The notes under the pieces are model-generated. The model had not been told where the DNA came from. It did not search any database and saw only the letters and a program-made list of their open reading frames with translations. The position numbers and the translations under genes were made by a program. Below, piece after piece: positions 11,249 to 19,082 of a stretch of DNA of 64,000 nt (within the stretch, counting starts at the first letter, position 1; each line of letters begins with the position of its first letter). Source of the DNA: Xenorhabdus kozodoii. Lineage in GTDB: Bacteria; Pseudomonadota; Gammaproteobacteria; Enterobacterales; Enterobacteriaceae. The stretch is from NCBI RefSeq assembly GCF_002632875.1, contig NZ_NJCX01000014.1:1-64000 (forward strand), in the 5' to 3' direction.

Positions 11249-12091
11249 TTATTCGGGGACAATCCACTCTACTGATGTATGCCCTATACCTTCTGGAACC
11301 AGTATCTGATGCAGCCACGGCAATACCGCTTTCATCTGCTGCTCTAATTGCCACGGTGGGTTAATGACAATCATGCCTGATGCTGTCATACCTCGCTGAT
11401 CACTGTCAGGACGCACGCCAAGTTCAATTTGTAAAATCTTGCGAATACCTGTTGCCTGAAGCTCTTTCACCATGCGTTTAATTTGCTGGCGCAGAACAAC
11501 GGGATACCAGAGTGCATAAGTCCCGGTAGAAAAACGCTTATACCCTTCCTGAATACCCTGAACGACATTCCGATAATCCGATTTCAATTCATAAGACGGG
11601 TCGATCAGCACAAATCCGCGGCGGCTTTTTGGCGGCAATTTTGATTTCAACTGCTGGAAACCATCTTCCCGCAGGACACGGGCGCGCATATCACGGGAGA
11701 ATTCCGTACGTAACAAAGGAAAATCACTCGAATGCAGTTCAGTCAGATTAAGCTCATCATGCTCCCGCAATAAGTGACGAGCAATCAGCGGAGAACCTGG
11801 ATAATAGCGCAAAGTACCCTGTTGATTCAGCGCCTTCACAGCACCCACATACGCGGTGAGTTCTTCGGGGATATCATCACGCTGCCAAATACGGGCAATC
11901 CCTTCCAGATACTCTCCCGTACGTTCGGCATGTTCCCCACTCAAATGATAACGGCCTGCGCCAGAGTGAGTATCCAGATACAGGAAAGGTTTTTCTTTTA
12001 CTTTAAGCGATTCAATGATCAGGCTTTGCACTGTGTGCTTTAACACATCAGCATGGTTGCCGGCATGGAAGCTGTGGCGATAACTTAACAT
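11249..12091 (-). CDS. rlmJ: RlmJ, 23S rRNA A2030 N6-methyltransferase
   Basis: This 280-residue SAM-dependent methyltransferase modifies adenosine 2030 of 23S rRNA. The family start MLSYRHSFHAGNHADVLKH is intact. SAM-binding LYLDTHSGAGRY and the catalytic motif VLIDPSYE (the DPPY-like element of N6-adenine methylases) are visible. It is transcribed in the same direction as gor, with a 184-bp gap that carries no recognisable gene. Confidence 0.96.
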   Translation of the reverse strand: MLSYRHSFHAGNHADVLKHTVQSLIIESLKVKEKPFLYLDTHSGAGRYHLSGEHAERTGEYLEGIARIWQRDDIPEELTAYVGAVKALNQQGTLRYYPGSPLIARHLLREHDELNLTELHSSDFPLLRTEFSRDMRARVLREDGFQQLKSKLPPKSRRGFVLIDPSYELKSDYRNVVQGIQEGYKRFSTGTYALWYPVVLRQQIKRMVKELQATGIRKILQIELGVRPDSDQRGMTASGMIVINPPWQLEQQMKAVLPWLHQILVPEGIGHTSVEWIVPE

Positions 12092-12299
12092 TCGATTTAA
12101 CCCTAGGAGCGGAATATTGATAACTTGCCTGATGCCCTACCAGACAACGAAAGGGGCATTATAGCCTCATTCGCAACAAAAAAGATAAATGCCTCTTTCT
12201 GCTCTCTATTCGTTGTGAATTCAGGGGCGTTTTCAGGATCAAAGCGAGATCAGCGTATAAAATTTCAGATAGGTAACCTAAAAACTTTAGGGATAATTC

Positions 12300-12659
12300 A
12301 TGATGTCGAAAACAGTGATCTTTTCTGTATTGATCGTTTTCAGTGTGAGTTCAGCCTATGCAACCCAAAGTAAAACGGGATGTGAGATTAAGCAAAAGAC
12401 GTTGGAAAAACAGCTCCAGTATGCCCAGGCAGATAACGATGAACGTTTGATAAAAGGATTAACTCGTTCTTTAGAATATACAAAAACCACATGCGCTCTG
12501 GAAAAACGTCTGCAAGATCAAAACAATAAATCAGAAACCGTGAAAGATAATATAAAAAATAATGTAAAGGGAAATTTAGCCGATAAAAACGGTTCCCCAT
12601 CATTGCAGCCACCTAAAAGTAAAAAAATAGACATAAGAAAAAACCATAAGAAAAAATAG
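12300..12659 (+). CDS. DUF1090-type secreted small protein (YqjC-like)
   Basis: This 119-residue protein has an N-terminal signal peptide (SKTVIFSVLIVFSVSSAYA). Its central segment GCEIKQKTLEKQLQYAQ followed by LIKGLTRSLEYTKTTC matches the DUF1090 pattern: two cysteines flanking a helical hairpin. The C-terminal tail is lysine/asparagine rich and low in complexity. It is probably periplasmic. The function of the family is unknown. Either of two adjacent ATGs (12300, 12303) could start it. Confidence 0.7.
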   Translation: MMSKTVIFSVLIVFSVSSAYATQSKTGCEIKQKTLEKQLQYAQADNDERLIKGLTRSLEYTKTTCALEKRLQDQNNKSETVKDNIKNNVKGNLADKNGSPSLQPPKSKKIDIRKNHKKK

Positions 12660-12719
12660 ATAAAAAATGCAGGCCACGAAAAAACAACGGCCTGCATCCA
12701 ACCCTGTATTTATTTTATC

Positions 12720-12846
12720 TATACCCGTCGTCTTTCAAGTTGCCGCTTTGTTGGCTGCGCTCATTCACCCCAGTCACAGAGTTATCTATGCTCCTGGGGG
12801 TTCATTCCCTTGCCGCCGCGCCGCATCTTGAAATCCATAGGGTATA
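12720..12846. repeat. ERIC element (127 bp)
   Basis: The segment begins TATACCCGTCGTCTTTCAAG and ends with the inverted counterpart CTTGAAATCC-ATAGGGTATA. Inside are the two ERIC signatures, CACCCCAGTCAC and GCTCCTGGGGGTTCA. The length of 127 bp equals the consensus ERIC length. It lies between the DUF1090 gene and a convergent hypothetical gene and can fold into a long hairpin in RNA. Confidence 0.88.
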
Positions 12847-12926
12847 TACTCAACAGCTTTCAACTTGGCAAAGCCGCGCTATCAGTAAAGCAGCAACCTG
12901 AAAGGTGAAGCAAAATCAGAGAAACT

Positions 12927-13463
12927 TTATAGCCCTCCCCCTCTAGTCTGCTGCACATTAGAAGGAGAGATTTTGTAATAAACTTTATCACTCATAAGCG
13001 GCTCATTTTCAATTTTTACTGAAAGAATGGAATTATCTTTAGAAATCGCATAATAGCTAAAATAATTTCCTTCTCTTTCATGGGGATAATGAAAATCAGG
13101 CTTAATAAATTTTTTCATATAAGACTCATCAGATGAATGATACTCATCTGAATAAATCACCTTTTGATCCCTGACAAAAATAATTTTATAAAAAAGTCCA
13201 GTTTCGTAATCAAATTTAACTCCGACAATCTTTTCAATATCCTCCGGCGCCATCCCTTTGTCGATGATATACATTTTATCCCAGTCGAAAGGAATGATTT
13301 TATTCATATCAATCAAGCAAGCTGTATTTTTTTGGCAATGCTTATCGGCATAATCAATAATCCCGAACCTGCTGTTTTCAAAAGATAAAAATAAAATGGC
13401 AGTTCCCAGTATTAACGAAAAAATAATAATATTACTTTTGTTGACACTATGGAAAAACATCAT
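12927..13463 (-). CDS. Hypothetical membrane-anchored protein
   Basis: I do not recognise this protein of about 178 residues. Residues 1-25 form one hydrophobic segment (NKSNIIIFSLILGTAILFL), so it is probably anchored in the inner membrane with a periplasmic domain. The remainder is rich in Asp, Lys and Tyr, with paired cysteines in the CQKNTAC region. AAGGGGGGA just before a double ATG at 13463/13460 sets the start. Codon use is AT-rich, like the immunity genes further right. It could be an orphan immunity protein, but nothing in the sequence proves it. Confidence 0.6.
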   Translation of the reverse strand: MMFFHSVNKSNIIIFSLILGTAILFLSFENSRFGIIDYADKHCQKNTACLIDMNKIIPFDWDKMYIIDKGMAPEDIEKIVGVKFDYETGLFYKIIFVRDQKVIYSDEYHSSDESYMKKFIKPDFHYPHEREGNYFSYYAISKDNSILSVKIENEPLMSDKVYYKISPSNVQQTRGGGL

Positions 13464-13481
13464 TCCCCCCTTCATAATCAA

Positions 13482-13998
13482 ATCTGATATGAGAAAACGG
13501 CCTTGGAATTTTAACCTTTAGAATCAAACAATTAAAATTATCCCTTCATCACAGCACTGATAAACATAAACAGAAAATCCCCCCTTCTGCCTTTCCAACA
13601 GCAGCCTGATATTTTTGGAATTTACAATATGCCACGAAGGTGTATCTTAAATTGCGGAGACGACTCCACATCACTTATTACTTACAAGCGATTGTTATAC
13701 AACTACTATTTATATCGTCAGTGCGGCTTACAAGATAAAATTCGGTATTTATTTCTCATTTTTAGCATCAAGAGTGTTATGCAGAGATATCCTGAATGAC
13801 TAAAAAGTATAGTAATTGTACCCGCGTTTTTTTTGATTTCAAATAGAAAAACATGGTAAGCAAATAATAAACGAGATAAATAGTTGCTAACGTGATTTTA
13901 TGATAGTTTTAGGGTAATCAAGTATGTCTGATTTGTTACGTTAAGGGATAGTAACCAGAAAAGAGAGACATAATTTAAAACTTCAATTCCTCTTTTTT
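13482..13998. other. AT-rich gap with no gene seen
   Basis: No convincing reading frame, RNA gene or repeat is visible in these roughly 500 bases. The right edge is the abrupt start of an IS66 fragment, so part of this DNA may flank an old insertion. Confidence 0.5.
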
Positions 13999-14550
13999 GG
14001 TTGCCGGGCCCACGCCCGGCGCAAGTTTTTTGAGGTTTACCAGGCCAGCCAAAGCACGGTGGCGAAACAGGCGCTGGAGGGGATCCGGGAACTGTATAAA
14101 CTGGAGCGAAAAATTAAACACCGCCCCCCGGATAAGCGGCGTCAGTGGCGGCAGCGTTATGCGCGTCCCTGGCTGGATAAGTTCCACTCCTGGCTGCAAA
14201 CCTGTCAGGCCAAAACCGCCCCCAACTCGGGATTATACAAGGCGATAACGTATACGCTGAACCGCTGGACGGCACTGGTGTGCTATCTGGATGATGGCCG
14301 GGTGCCGATAGACAACAACCGGGCGGAGAATGCGATCCGGGGAGTGGCGGTGGGACGAAAAAACTGGCTATTTGCGGGCTCCTTAGCCGCCGGACAGCGA
14401 GCCGCCATGGTGATGAGTTTGCTGGAAACGGCTCACGCGAATGGTCATGACCCCTGGGTTTGGTTACGTGATGTCCTGCGCCGGTTACCCACCTGGCCGA
14501 ACAACCGGCTGAATGAGCTTCTTCCCTGGCCTGAAAACCCGTTTAGCTAA
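13999..14550 (+). pseudogene. IS66-family transposase (TnpC), C-terminal fragment
   Basis: The frame opens without a start inside the family motif GC-AHARRKFFEVYQ (usually CWAHARRKF; here the Trp is Arg). It continues through the catalytic region with IDNNRAENAIRGVAVGRKNW and LFAGSLAAGQRAA, and ends with a LLPWP motif at a natural stop. Only about the last 180 residues of a roughly 500-residue protein remain, and no IS66 accessory genes (tnpA, tnpB) are nearby. Confidence 0.85.
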
Positions 14551-14585
14551 ATCCCACTTTGTGCTTATCTGATAAAGCAAGGTGA

Positions 14586-14813
14586 GATCACCGGACGGTT
14601 ACTGCCATTCATCTTAAAGGCCAATGGTTTAAGGCGGCCGGCTTTGATAAGGGTTGCACCCTGACCGTGAAGATTATGGAGGGCTGTCTGGTGCTCATTC
14701 CTGACAGTAACGACACCCGCATCATCAAGCAACAGTACCAGCGCCAGCAAGACCAACTCAGTGAGATCAAGCTGCGGATGCGGGAGCTGATTGGGAATTA
14801 TAAGGCAGGATAA
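14586..14813 (+). pseudogene. SymE-family toxin, 5'-truncated copy
   Basis: The frame reads RTVTAIHLKGQWFKAAGF, then CTLTVKIMEGCLVLIPDS and a QQYQRQQDQLSEIKLRMREL tail. It matches the intact SymE at 23538-23858 closely but has no N-terminal third and no start codon. SymE proteins are AbrB-fold, SOS-associated endoribonuclease-type toxins. It sits 35 bases after the IS66 fragment. Confidence 0.75.
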
Positions 14814-14823
14814 AATAGAGTAA

Positions 14824-14859
14824 TTAATTGTCCGGCAAGCTAATTAGCCGGACAATTAA
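14824..14859. terminator. Bidirectional terminator hairpin
   Basis: TTAATTGTCCGGC and GCCGGACAATTAA form a 13-bp perfect stem with a 10-base loop, flanked by AT-rich DNA on both sides. It lies between the convergent SymE fragment and the SUKH-type gene. A smaller hairpin (ACCGGAA/TTCCGGT) follows at 14870-14896. Confidence 0.75.
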
Positions 14860-14904
14860 AATTTAATAACCGGAAGAGTATTACATCGTTCCGGTATTAT
14901 AAAA

Positions 14905-15336
14905 TTAAATTTCCAACTTATATAAAACTGATAAAAAATCAGTAAATGTATGACTTATGAGATGAACATTACTCATATCAGGCAATTCACCTTCATCTGC
15001 TTCAAATTCATGATCCCAGAAAAACACACCAGGATTATCGTTTGATAAAGAAATCAATATCAAATTACCACCTGGATCATGAGCTATAGGCAAAAAATCA
15101 AGAGGAATTCTATCCTTATAGTCAATAAAATAATTTCTGAGATCATGATGTTTCTCACACCCTAAACTAAGAAATCGATCAACAGATGAGCCATCTTCTT
15201 CATCATTTAAAAAGAGAAAAGCATCAGGATCAGGATAGCCCCCATTATATTTTTTTACAAAATTTCCCAACCGGAACGATATCAAAAAGTCGTTTACCGT
15301 CCCAAAGGACTTGATCGCACGATCCCTGCCATTCAT
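14905..15336 (-). pseudogene. SMI1/KNR4 (SUKH-1) immunity protein, N-terminally truncated
   Basis: From NFVKKYNGGYPDPDAFLF onward the frame is typical of SUKH-1 immunity proteins, with the core LPIAHDPGGNLILISLS, FFWDHEFEADEGE and a C-terminal FTDFLSVLYKL helix. SUKH proteins neutralise nuclease-type polymorphic toxins. The first about 24 codons of the open frame (from 15336) are the antisense of a SymE-type gene, so the native N-terminus, usually about 40 residues up to the LPxxY motif, has been lost at about 15270. It could still be translated from the foreign start, but is probably non-functional. Confidence 0.7.
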
Positions 15337-15558
15337 TTAAGCGGAAACTGGCTTCGTGAAGCCGGGTTCGCTGTCAACGATCCGTTAAAAATCAGAGTGA
15401 TGCCGGGATGTTTGATTATCACCGCCCAGAATTTTTATGAACTGTGGCACTGCCTGAAAAGTCTGAATAAAGGTGAGTGGGATGATATCGCCGTCGCCCA
15501 CTGGCTACAGCAATTTCCCGGCCAGTTAAATAAAACCGGACTAAGAAAAAACACATAA
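15271..15558 (+). pseudogene. SymE-family toxin, second truncated copy
   Basis: The plus frame reads ERYQKVVYRPKGLDRTIPAI, HLSGNWLREAGF and LKIRVMPGCLIIT, the SymE core. A C-terminal extension (ELWHCLKSLNKGEWDDIAVA) is unlike the other copies, so this is a different SymE subfamily. It joins the SUKH fragment head to head at about 15270 with no start codon, which points to a deletion that fused two broken genes. Confidence 0.65.
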
Positions 15559-15693
15559 TAGCCTGTTTTACAATGAAAAAATAAATAGTTTGCTGATGGA
15601 ATATGAACCGTTTTCTGTTGTTCTGTTGCCCTTTTTTCATTTTGGGAAGCGGTTCGCATTTCTGCCACGTTAAATAACACAAGGCGTGTATTT

Positions 15694-16044
15694 ATGGATC
15701 TTTATCTTTCCTCTCCTCTTGCCGAACTGCCGGCCTGTGTGATCAGCGGGGATGCATTGCAAAACATTGGCTTTACCGCTGAGGCGTTATTTCATATTAC
15801 GCAATTTGCCAATGGATTAATTTTGTCACTGATTGAGCCAGAAACTGAACCCGATCTTGCCGCCTTATTCCATCAGACCGAACTTGATCCCCACCAGGGC
15901 ATCGATTGGGTACGCGACAATGGCAAGCTTTATCTGGCGGGTGATTGGCTGGCAGAAAGCAGTTTGCTGGATCATCCTGTTAGCATTGAAACCGCGCATG
16001 GCCTAATTGTCATCAGGGCTGAACTGCCGATATTGCTGGCTTGA
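15694..16044 (+). CDS. SymE-related small protein with an internal duplication
   Basis: This 116-residue acidic protein has a C-terminal half (LYLAGDWLAESSLLDHPVSI followed by ETAHGLIVIRAE) that follows the SymE pattern L-x-G-x-W-L ... x-I-x-x-x-x-G-x-I-V-I. The first half (CVISGDALQNIGFTAEALF then ITQFANGLILSLIE) repeats the same pattern. It therefore looks like two fused SymE/AbrB-like hairpins. The gene is intact, starts at ATG 15694 and ends at a strong terminator. Whether it is toxin, antitoxin or regulator is unknown. Confidence 0.55.
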   Translation: MDLYLSSPLAELPACVISGDALQNIGFTAEALFHITQFANGLILSLIEPETEPDLAALFHQTELDPHQGIDWVRDNGKLYLAGDWLAESSLLDHPVSIETAHGLIVIRAELPILLA

Positions 16045-16055
16045 ATAACTCGGTC

Positions 16056-16097
16056 AAAATAAACCGGCATGGCTACATAGCATTTCGGTTTATTTTT
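16056..16097 (+). terminator. Terminator after the SymE-like duplicated gene
   Basis: AAAATAAACCG (16056-16066) pairs perfectly with CGGTTTATTTT (16086-16096), followed by T. It starts 12 bases after the stop codon at 16044. Confidence 0.75.
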
Positions 16098-16111
16098 AGG
16101 CTGTATTCTGA

Positions 16112-16400
16112 CTAGGCAAAACCATGCGATACATAAAGCCGCCAAAACAGAACGTTATTACACCGTGGGATACGTACCGCAAAATGACAAGGCCAACGCC
16201 CCGCCGGCCAGTGGCTTAAGGCAGCCGGGTTCGATAAAGGTTGCACCCTGACCGTGAAGATTATGGACGGTTGTCTGGTGCTTATTCCTGATAGCGATGA
16301 CACCCGAACCATTAAGCAACAGTACCAGCGCCAGCAAGACCAGCTCAGTGAAATTAAGCTCAGGATGCGGGAGCTGCCTGGGGATTATCAGGCCGAATAA
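16112..16400 (+). pseudogene. SymE-family toxin, third broken copy (internal deletion and frameshift)
   Basis: The first frame reads RQNHAIHKAAKTERYYTVGY, the N-terminus of the SymE type seen intact at 23538. At about 16195-16205 roughly 20 bases of the linker are missing and the frame changes. The second frame continues GQWLKAAGFDKG, CTLTVKIMDGCLVLIPDSDD and ends YQAE-stop. The start codon is also absent. The downstream hairpin is the same as that of the intact copy. Confidence 0.75.
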
Positions 16401-16403
16401 TCG

Positions 16404-16440
16404 TAGAAAGCCGGAAGATCACAGGGATCTTTCCGGCTTC
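16404..16440 (+). terminator. SymE-associated terminator copy
   Basis: GAAAGCCGGAAGAT and ATCTTTCCGGCTTC fold into a hairpin just after the third SymE copy. It is a diverged copy of the terminator after the intact SymE at 23863-23899. Confidence 0.7.
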
Positions 16441-16446
16441 ATTACT

Positions 16447-16800
16447 TTAATTATAAATATCTCTATCTTCAGCTTTTTCTATAAATAAATCTTGTAAGCC
16501 GCCTTGTATTTCTTCATTTTCATATAACAATGTAAAGTCGCCATCAATATTTGGAGGAAAATGAGAACCATCAATAGTTCCAAAGATAGTTGATGCGGTA
16601 TCAGACATTATTACCTTAAAGAAACTTAAAATAGCTACTTGATCTTCATTATCTAATTTTGATAATGCTCTCTTAGCTTTTGAATATACTCCTTCTCGAT
16701 TACTGTCTGATGAGTTTGTTAAATTATCCTTGTAATTCTTAAAGTTATCATCAAACAGCTCATTGAAAATCGATTCTACTACTTTTTCATCATTTTTCAT
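16447..16800 (-). CDS. Putative immunity protein for the displaced Rhs tip
   Basis: This 117-residue acidic, AT-rich protein (MKNDEKVVESIFNELFDDNF at the start, EKAEDRDIYN at the end) has no family I recognise. Its ATG overlaps the stop of the upstream Rhs C-terminal toxin by four bases (ATGA), the usual toxin-immunity coupling. The same arrangement is seen at the intact rhs further right. The role is inferred from position only. Confidence 0.65.
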   Translation of the reverse strand: MKNDEKVVESIFNELFDDNFKNYKDNLTNSSDSNREGVYSKAKRALSKLDNEDQVAILSFFKVIMSDTASTIFGTIDGSHFPPNIDGDFTLLYENEEIQGGLQDLFIEKAEDRDIYN

Positions 16801-17976
16801 TTTATTACCTTATCAACACATTTGAATCTGACCTCTGGATACATTCTCTTATTCATATCAATAAGATCTTTAAGTACCTTATTCGGTATTTCAGGATAAA
16901 CCCGCTTCAATTCTCTTATATCACGAGCAACCAATTCCCTAGCATTAGTAAATTTCTCACCCGTTCTTGAGTTTTTCGTGCTTCTTGATACAACACCTAA
17001 ATCTCCTCTGGATATTGTATGTCCAGATTTTGGCACTAAAATAGCTGGCCCAGTATTTGGATCATAGTTTTTCACAAGGTTTTTCATTATTGCTTTTTGA
17101 CCAGCATGGTGAGCATCAAGGCCTAAATTCTTACCTTTGACTAATCCCCTCAATGTTCCATATTCATCAACGGCCCAATCTTTTATTCCAGAAGCAGAAC
17201 AAGGTGTTAGTCCTAGTGGATCGATCCAACCCGTTGAATTTGATACGTAAGCATAGGGATTTTTTCCTCCCAGCAACCCCAACGGGTCAGGCGTCAGATA
17301 GCAACTGGCCACCGGCGAAAAATACCTGTGCCGATTATAGACCAGCCCGCTCTCTTCATCCAGCCACTGGCCGGCGAACTGTAGGCCCGGGTTCAGTGCC
17401 GGGTTTTCACCCAGCACCCCCAGACGCAGGCCGTACAGGCTGTGCGGTGGCTGGCGCCAGACCCGGTGGCCGGCTTCATCAAACAACGCCAGCGGCTCCC
17501 CCGTCGGGGCGCACACCGCGTACTGCGTCTGGATTTTCCCGGCCAGCAGTTCACCGCGGTTTTCCGGGTCGGGGGTGAAAAACTGCACCTGCTGCGCCAG
17601 CAACTGCCAGCCGTCAAACACCAGATGGCGGATGCAGTGCAACCGGTTGTGCCGGTACTCGCGGATTTCCGCCGGCATATCGCCATCCCACAGGTAAGTG
17701 GTACGCTCGCCTGACTGTTCACACACTTTTTCGGTGCGCCGACCGAAGGCATCGTAGCGATAGTCCCACTGCTGGCCGCCCGGCGTCTGCACCCCGATAA
17801 GCTGGTTCTGGCTGTTCCAGCGGAACTTGGTCAGTTGGGCGCGATGCCCTTCCTGCCAGAGTTGCATGGCCGTCATCCGACCGCCCGCATCGTATTCGAA
17901 TAAATGCTGGCCGAGCTGCCTTAACCGGTGCCCCTTCTGGTACAGCCGTTCCCCGTCTATCTCATTGAGGCCGTCC
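16797..17976 (-). pseudogene. rhs: Orphan (displaced) Rhs C-terminal tip with toxin domain
   Basis: The frame lacks the PAAR part and most RHS repeats. From 17976 downward it is nearly identical to the intact rhs, through the last RHS repeats and the conserved core end (NRHRYFSPVASCYLTPDPLG then WIDPLGL). After that core it diverges into a unique 133-residue, AT-rich toxin beginning at SASGIKDWAVDEYGTLRG. The toxin has LDAHHAGQKAIMKNLV, a PNTGPAILVPKSGHT motif and a basic ELVARDIRELKRVYP helix. The HH and GHT residues suggest an HNH/endonuclease VII-like fold, but I cannot name the family. An internal ATG at 17876 could express it, or recombination with the full rhs could bring it into use. 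Confidence 0.8.
17286..17976 (-). repeat. Near-identical ~690-bp direct repeat of the rhs core (copy 1; copy 2 at about 25226-25909)
   Basis: The DNA from about 17286 to 17976 matches 25226-25909 almost base for base in the same orientation. Differences cluster near the core/tip boundary (for example NPALNPGLQFAGQW against NAELNPGLKFAGQF). Homology stops sharply at 17976, within the codons for GLNEIDGERLYQKG. Confidence 0.9.
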
Positions 17977-19082
17977 TCAGACGGGTTCCGGTGCAGTCAT
18001 ACTTTTTTAAGCGATTTTTTCCTTGACTATCAGCTTGTTAAAGAACCGTTTTTACCTGTTTAGCCCACATCCGCGAACCTAAGACCCCGATATGCACTTT
18101 CTGGATTTTCAGCCGCTTGCCGTTGTGCAGTATAGCGCCCCTTTTTCTTTGTGATGGGCTGAACAGCCTGTTTTTGTGATGTTTTTCACTTTCGGCAACG
18201 GGCGAACGCTGCCCGGCTTGCCGGGCGGCGGACGGCCGTTCTGCGGGTGCGGGCGGCACAGAGCCTGCAAGCGGCGCCCTGCGACGCTCCGGAGCACCGG
18301 TGTTTCAGATTGAGCACGGCTTTGCATGACCGCCCCGGGTTGCCAAGGGAAGCCCCCTCAGGGGGCTGCACGGGGCGGAGATGGCGAGCACGGCAACGAG
18401 CAAGGAGTCTGCGACTGCGAGCCGGGCGCAGCCAATGCAGCAGGGTTGGGGCGGGGGAGGTAAATTAGCGGAGGCCGCAGGCCGACCTGCCTTCAGGGGG
18501 TTGGCCTGAGCAACGCACAGCAGCTAAAGAAGGAAGGGGGTTTAGCCTGACCGTGCCGCGGTGCCGGAACGTGGGCGCGGTTTTTGGCAGGCACAGGCTC
18601 AGACGTTTAGAGCAGAAGGCGCCAGCCTTGTGCGGCGGCACGTCAGCGATGCCGACAAGCGGGGGCGCCAGACATAATGCAGATTGTACGTTGCGAGCCG
18701 CGCTTCGGGGGATGGGCGGGACAACGCGGCACCCCGGCGAGTTTCGCACAATCTCCCTGCATTATGTTAAATGGGCTTTGGGCGGCCGGCACAGACGGAT
18801 TGGGGACGCCGTGGCCGCCGCCGCCCATGGCCCATTTACCCCCGCCGGCGCCGATGCCTCCGGGCAGTCCGGCCACGGTCTGCCCTTGCACCGATCCCAG
18901 CAAACTTAACGGGGATTATCGGATTTTCTGCCAACTTAAAAGTTTTTTCCCACTGCCGAGTTCCCCACAGCACTTTCTAACATGGGATAATGGGAGTTAT
19001 CCCATGTTAGCTGTGTTATGACTTTAACGGAGGCCACTACTGTCTGACATCCCGTGTTCCGCTTGCGCCGTATATTAGCGAC
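17977..19082. other. GC-rich region without genes, rich in hairpins
   Basis: About 1.1 kb with no convincing coding frame; the open frames in it lack family features and look like high-GC noise. From about 18190 to 18890 the GC content is visibly far above the flanks. It contains several inverted repeats: GCCCGGCTTGCCGGGC at 18211-18226, AGCCCCCTCAGGGGGCT near 18351, and ACATAATGCAG (18672-18682) against CTGCATTATGT (18757-18767). It lies immediately downstream of a tyrosine recombinase and may hold replication, transfer or recombination sites. Confidence 0.5.
18977..19010. other. Candidate tyrosine-recombinase crossover site (14-6-14 inverted repeat)
   Basis: CTAACATGGGATAA (18977-18990) and TTATCCCATGTTAG (18997-19010) are exact 14-bp inverted arms separated by the 6-bp TGGGAG. 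This arm/spacer layout is that of a Xer-type core site. It sits 72 bases from the stop codon of the adjacent recombinase gene. A transcription terminator is the main alternative, but there is no U-run on either strand. Confidence 0.5.

Noticed and set aside
18247-18909. Several GC-rich open frames in the gene-free segment
   Set aside because: Open frames on both strands overlap each other, are rich in Arg, Pro, Gly and Ala, and show no motifs, as expected by chance at high GC.
18977-19010. Inverted repeat considered as an integron attC site
   Set aside because: The CTAAC/GTTAG ends resemble attC cores, but the repeat is only 34 bp, lacks the paired inner boxes, and does not fit RYYYAAC/GTTRRRY fully.
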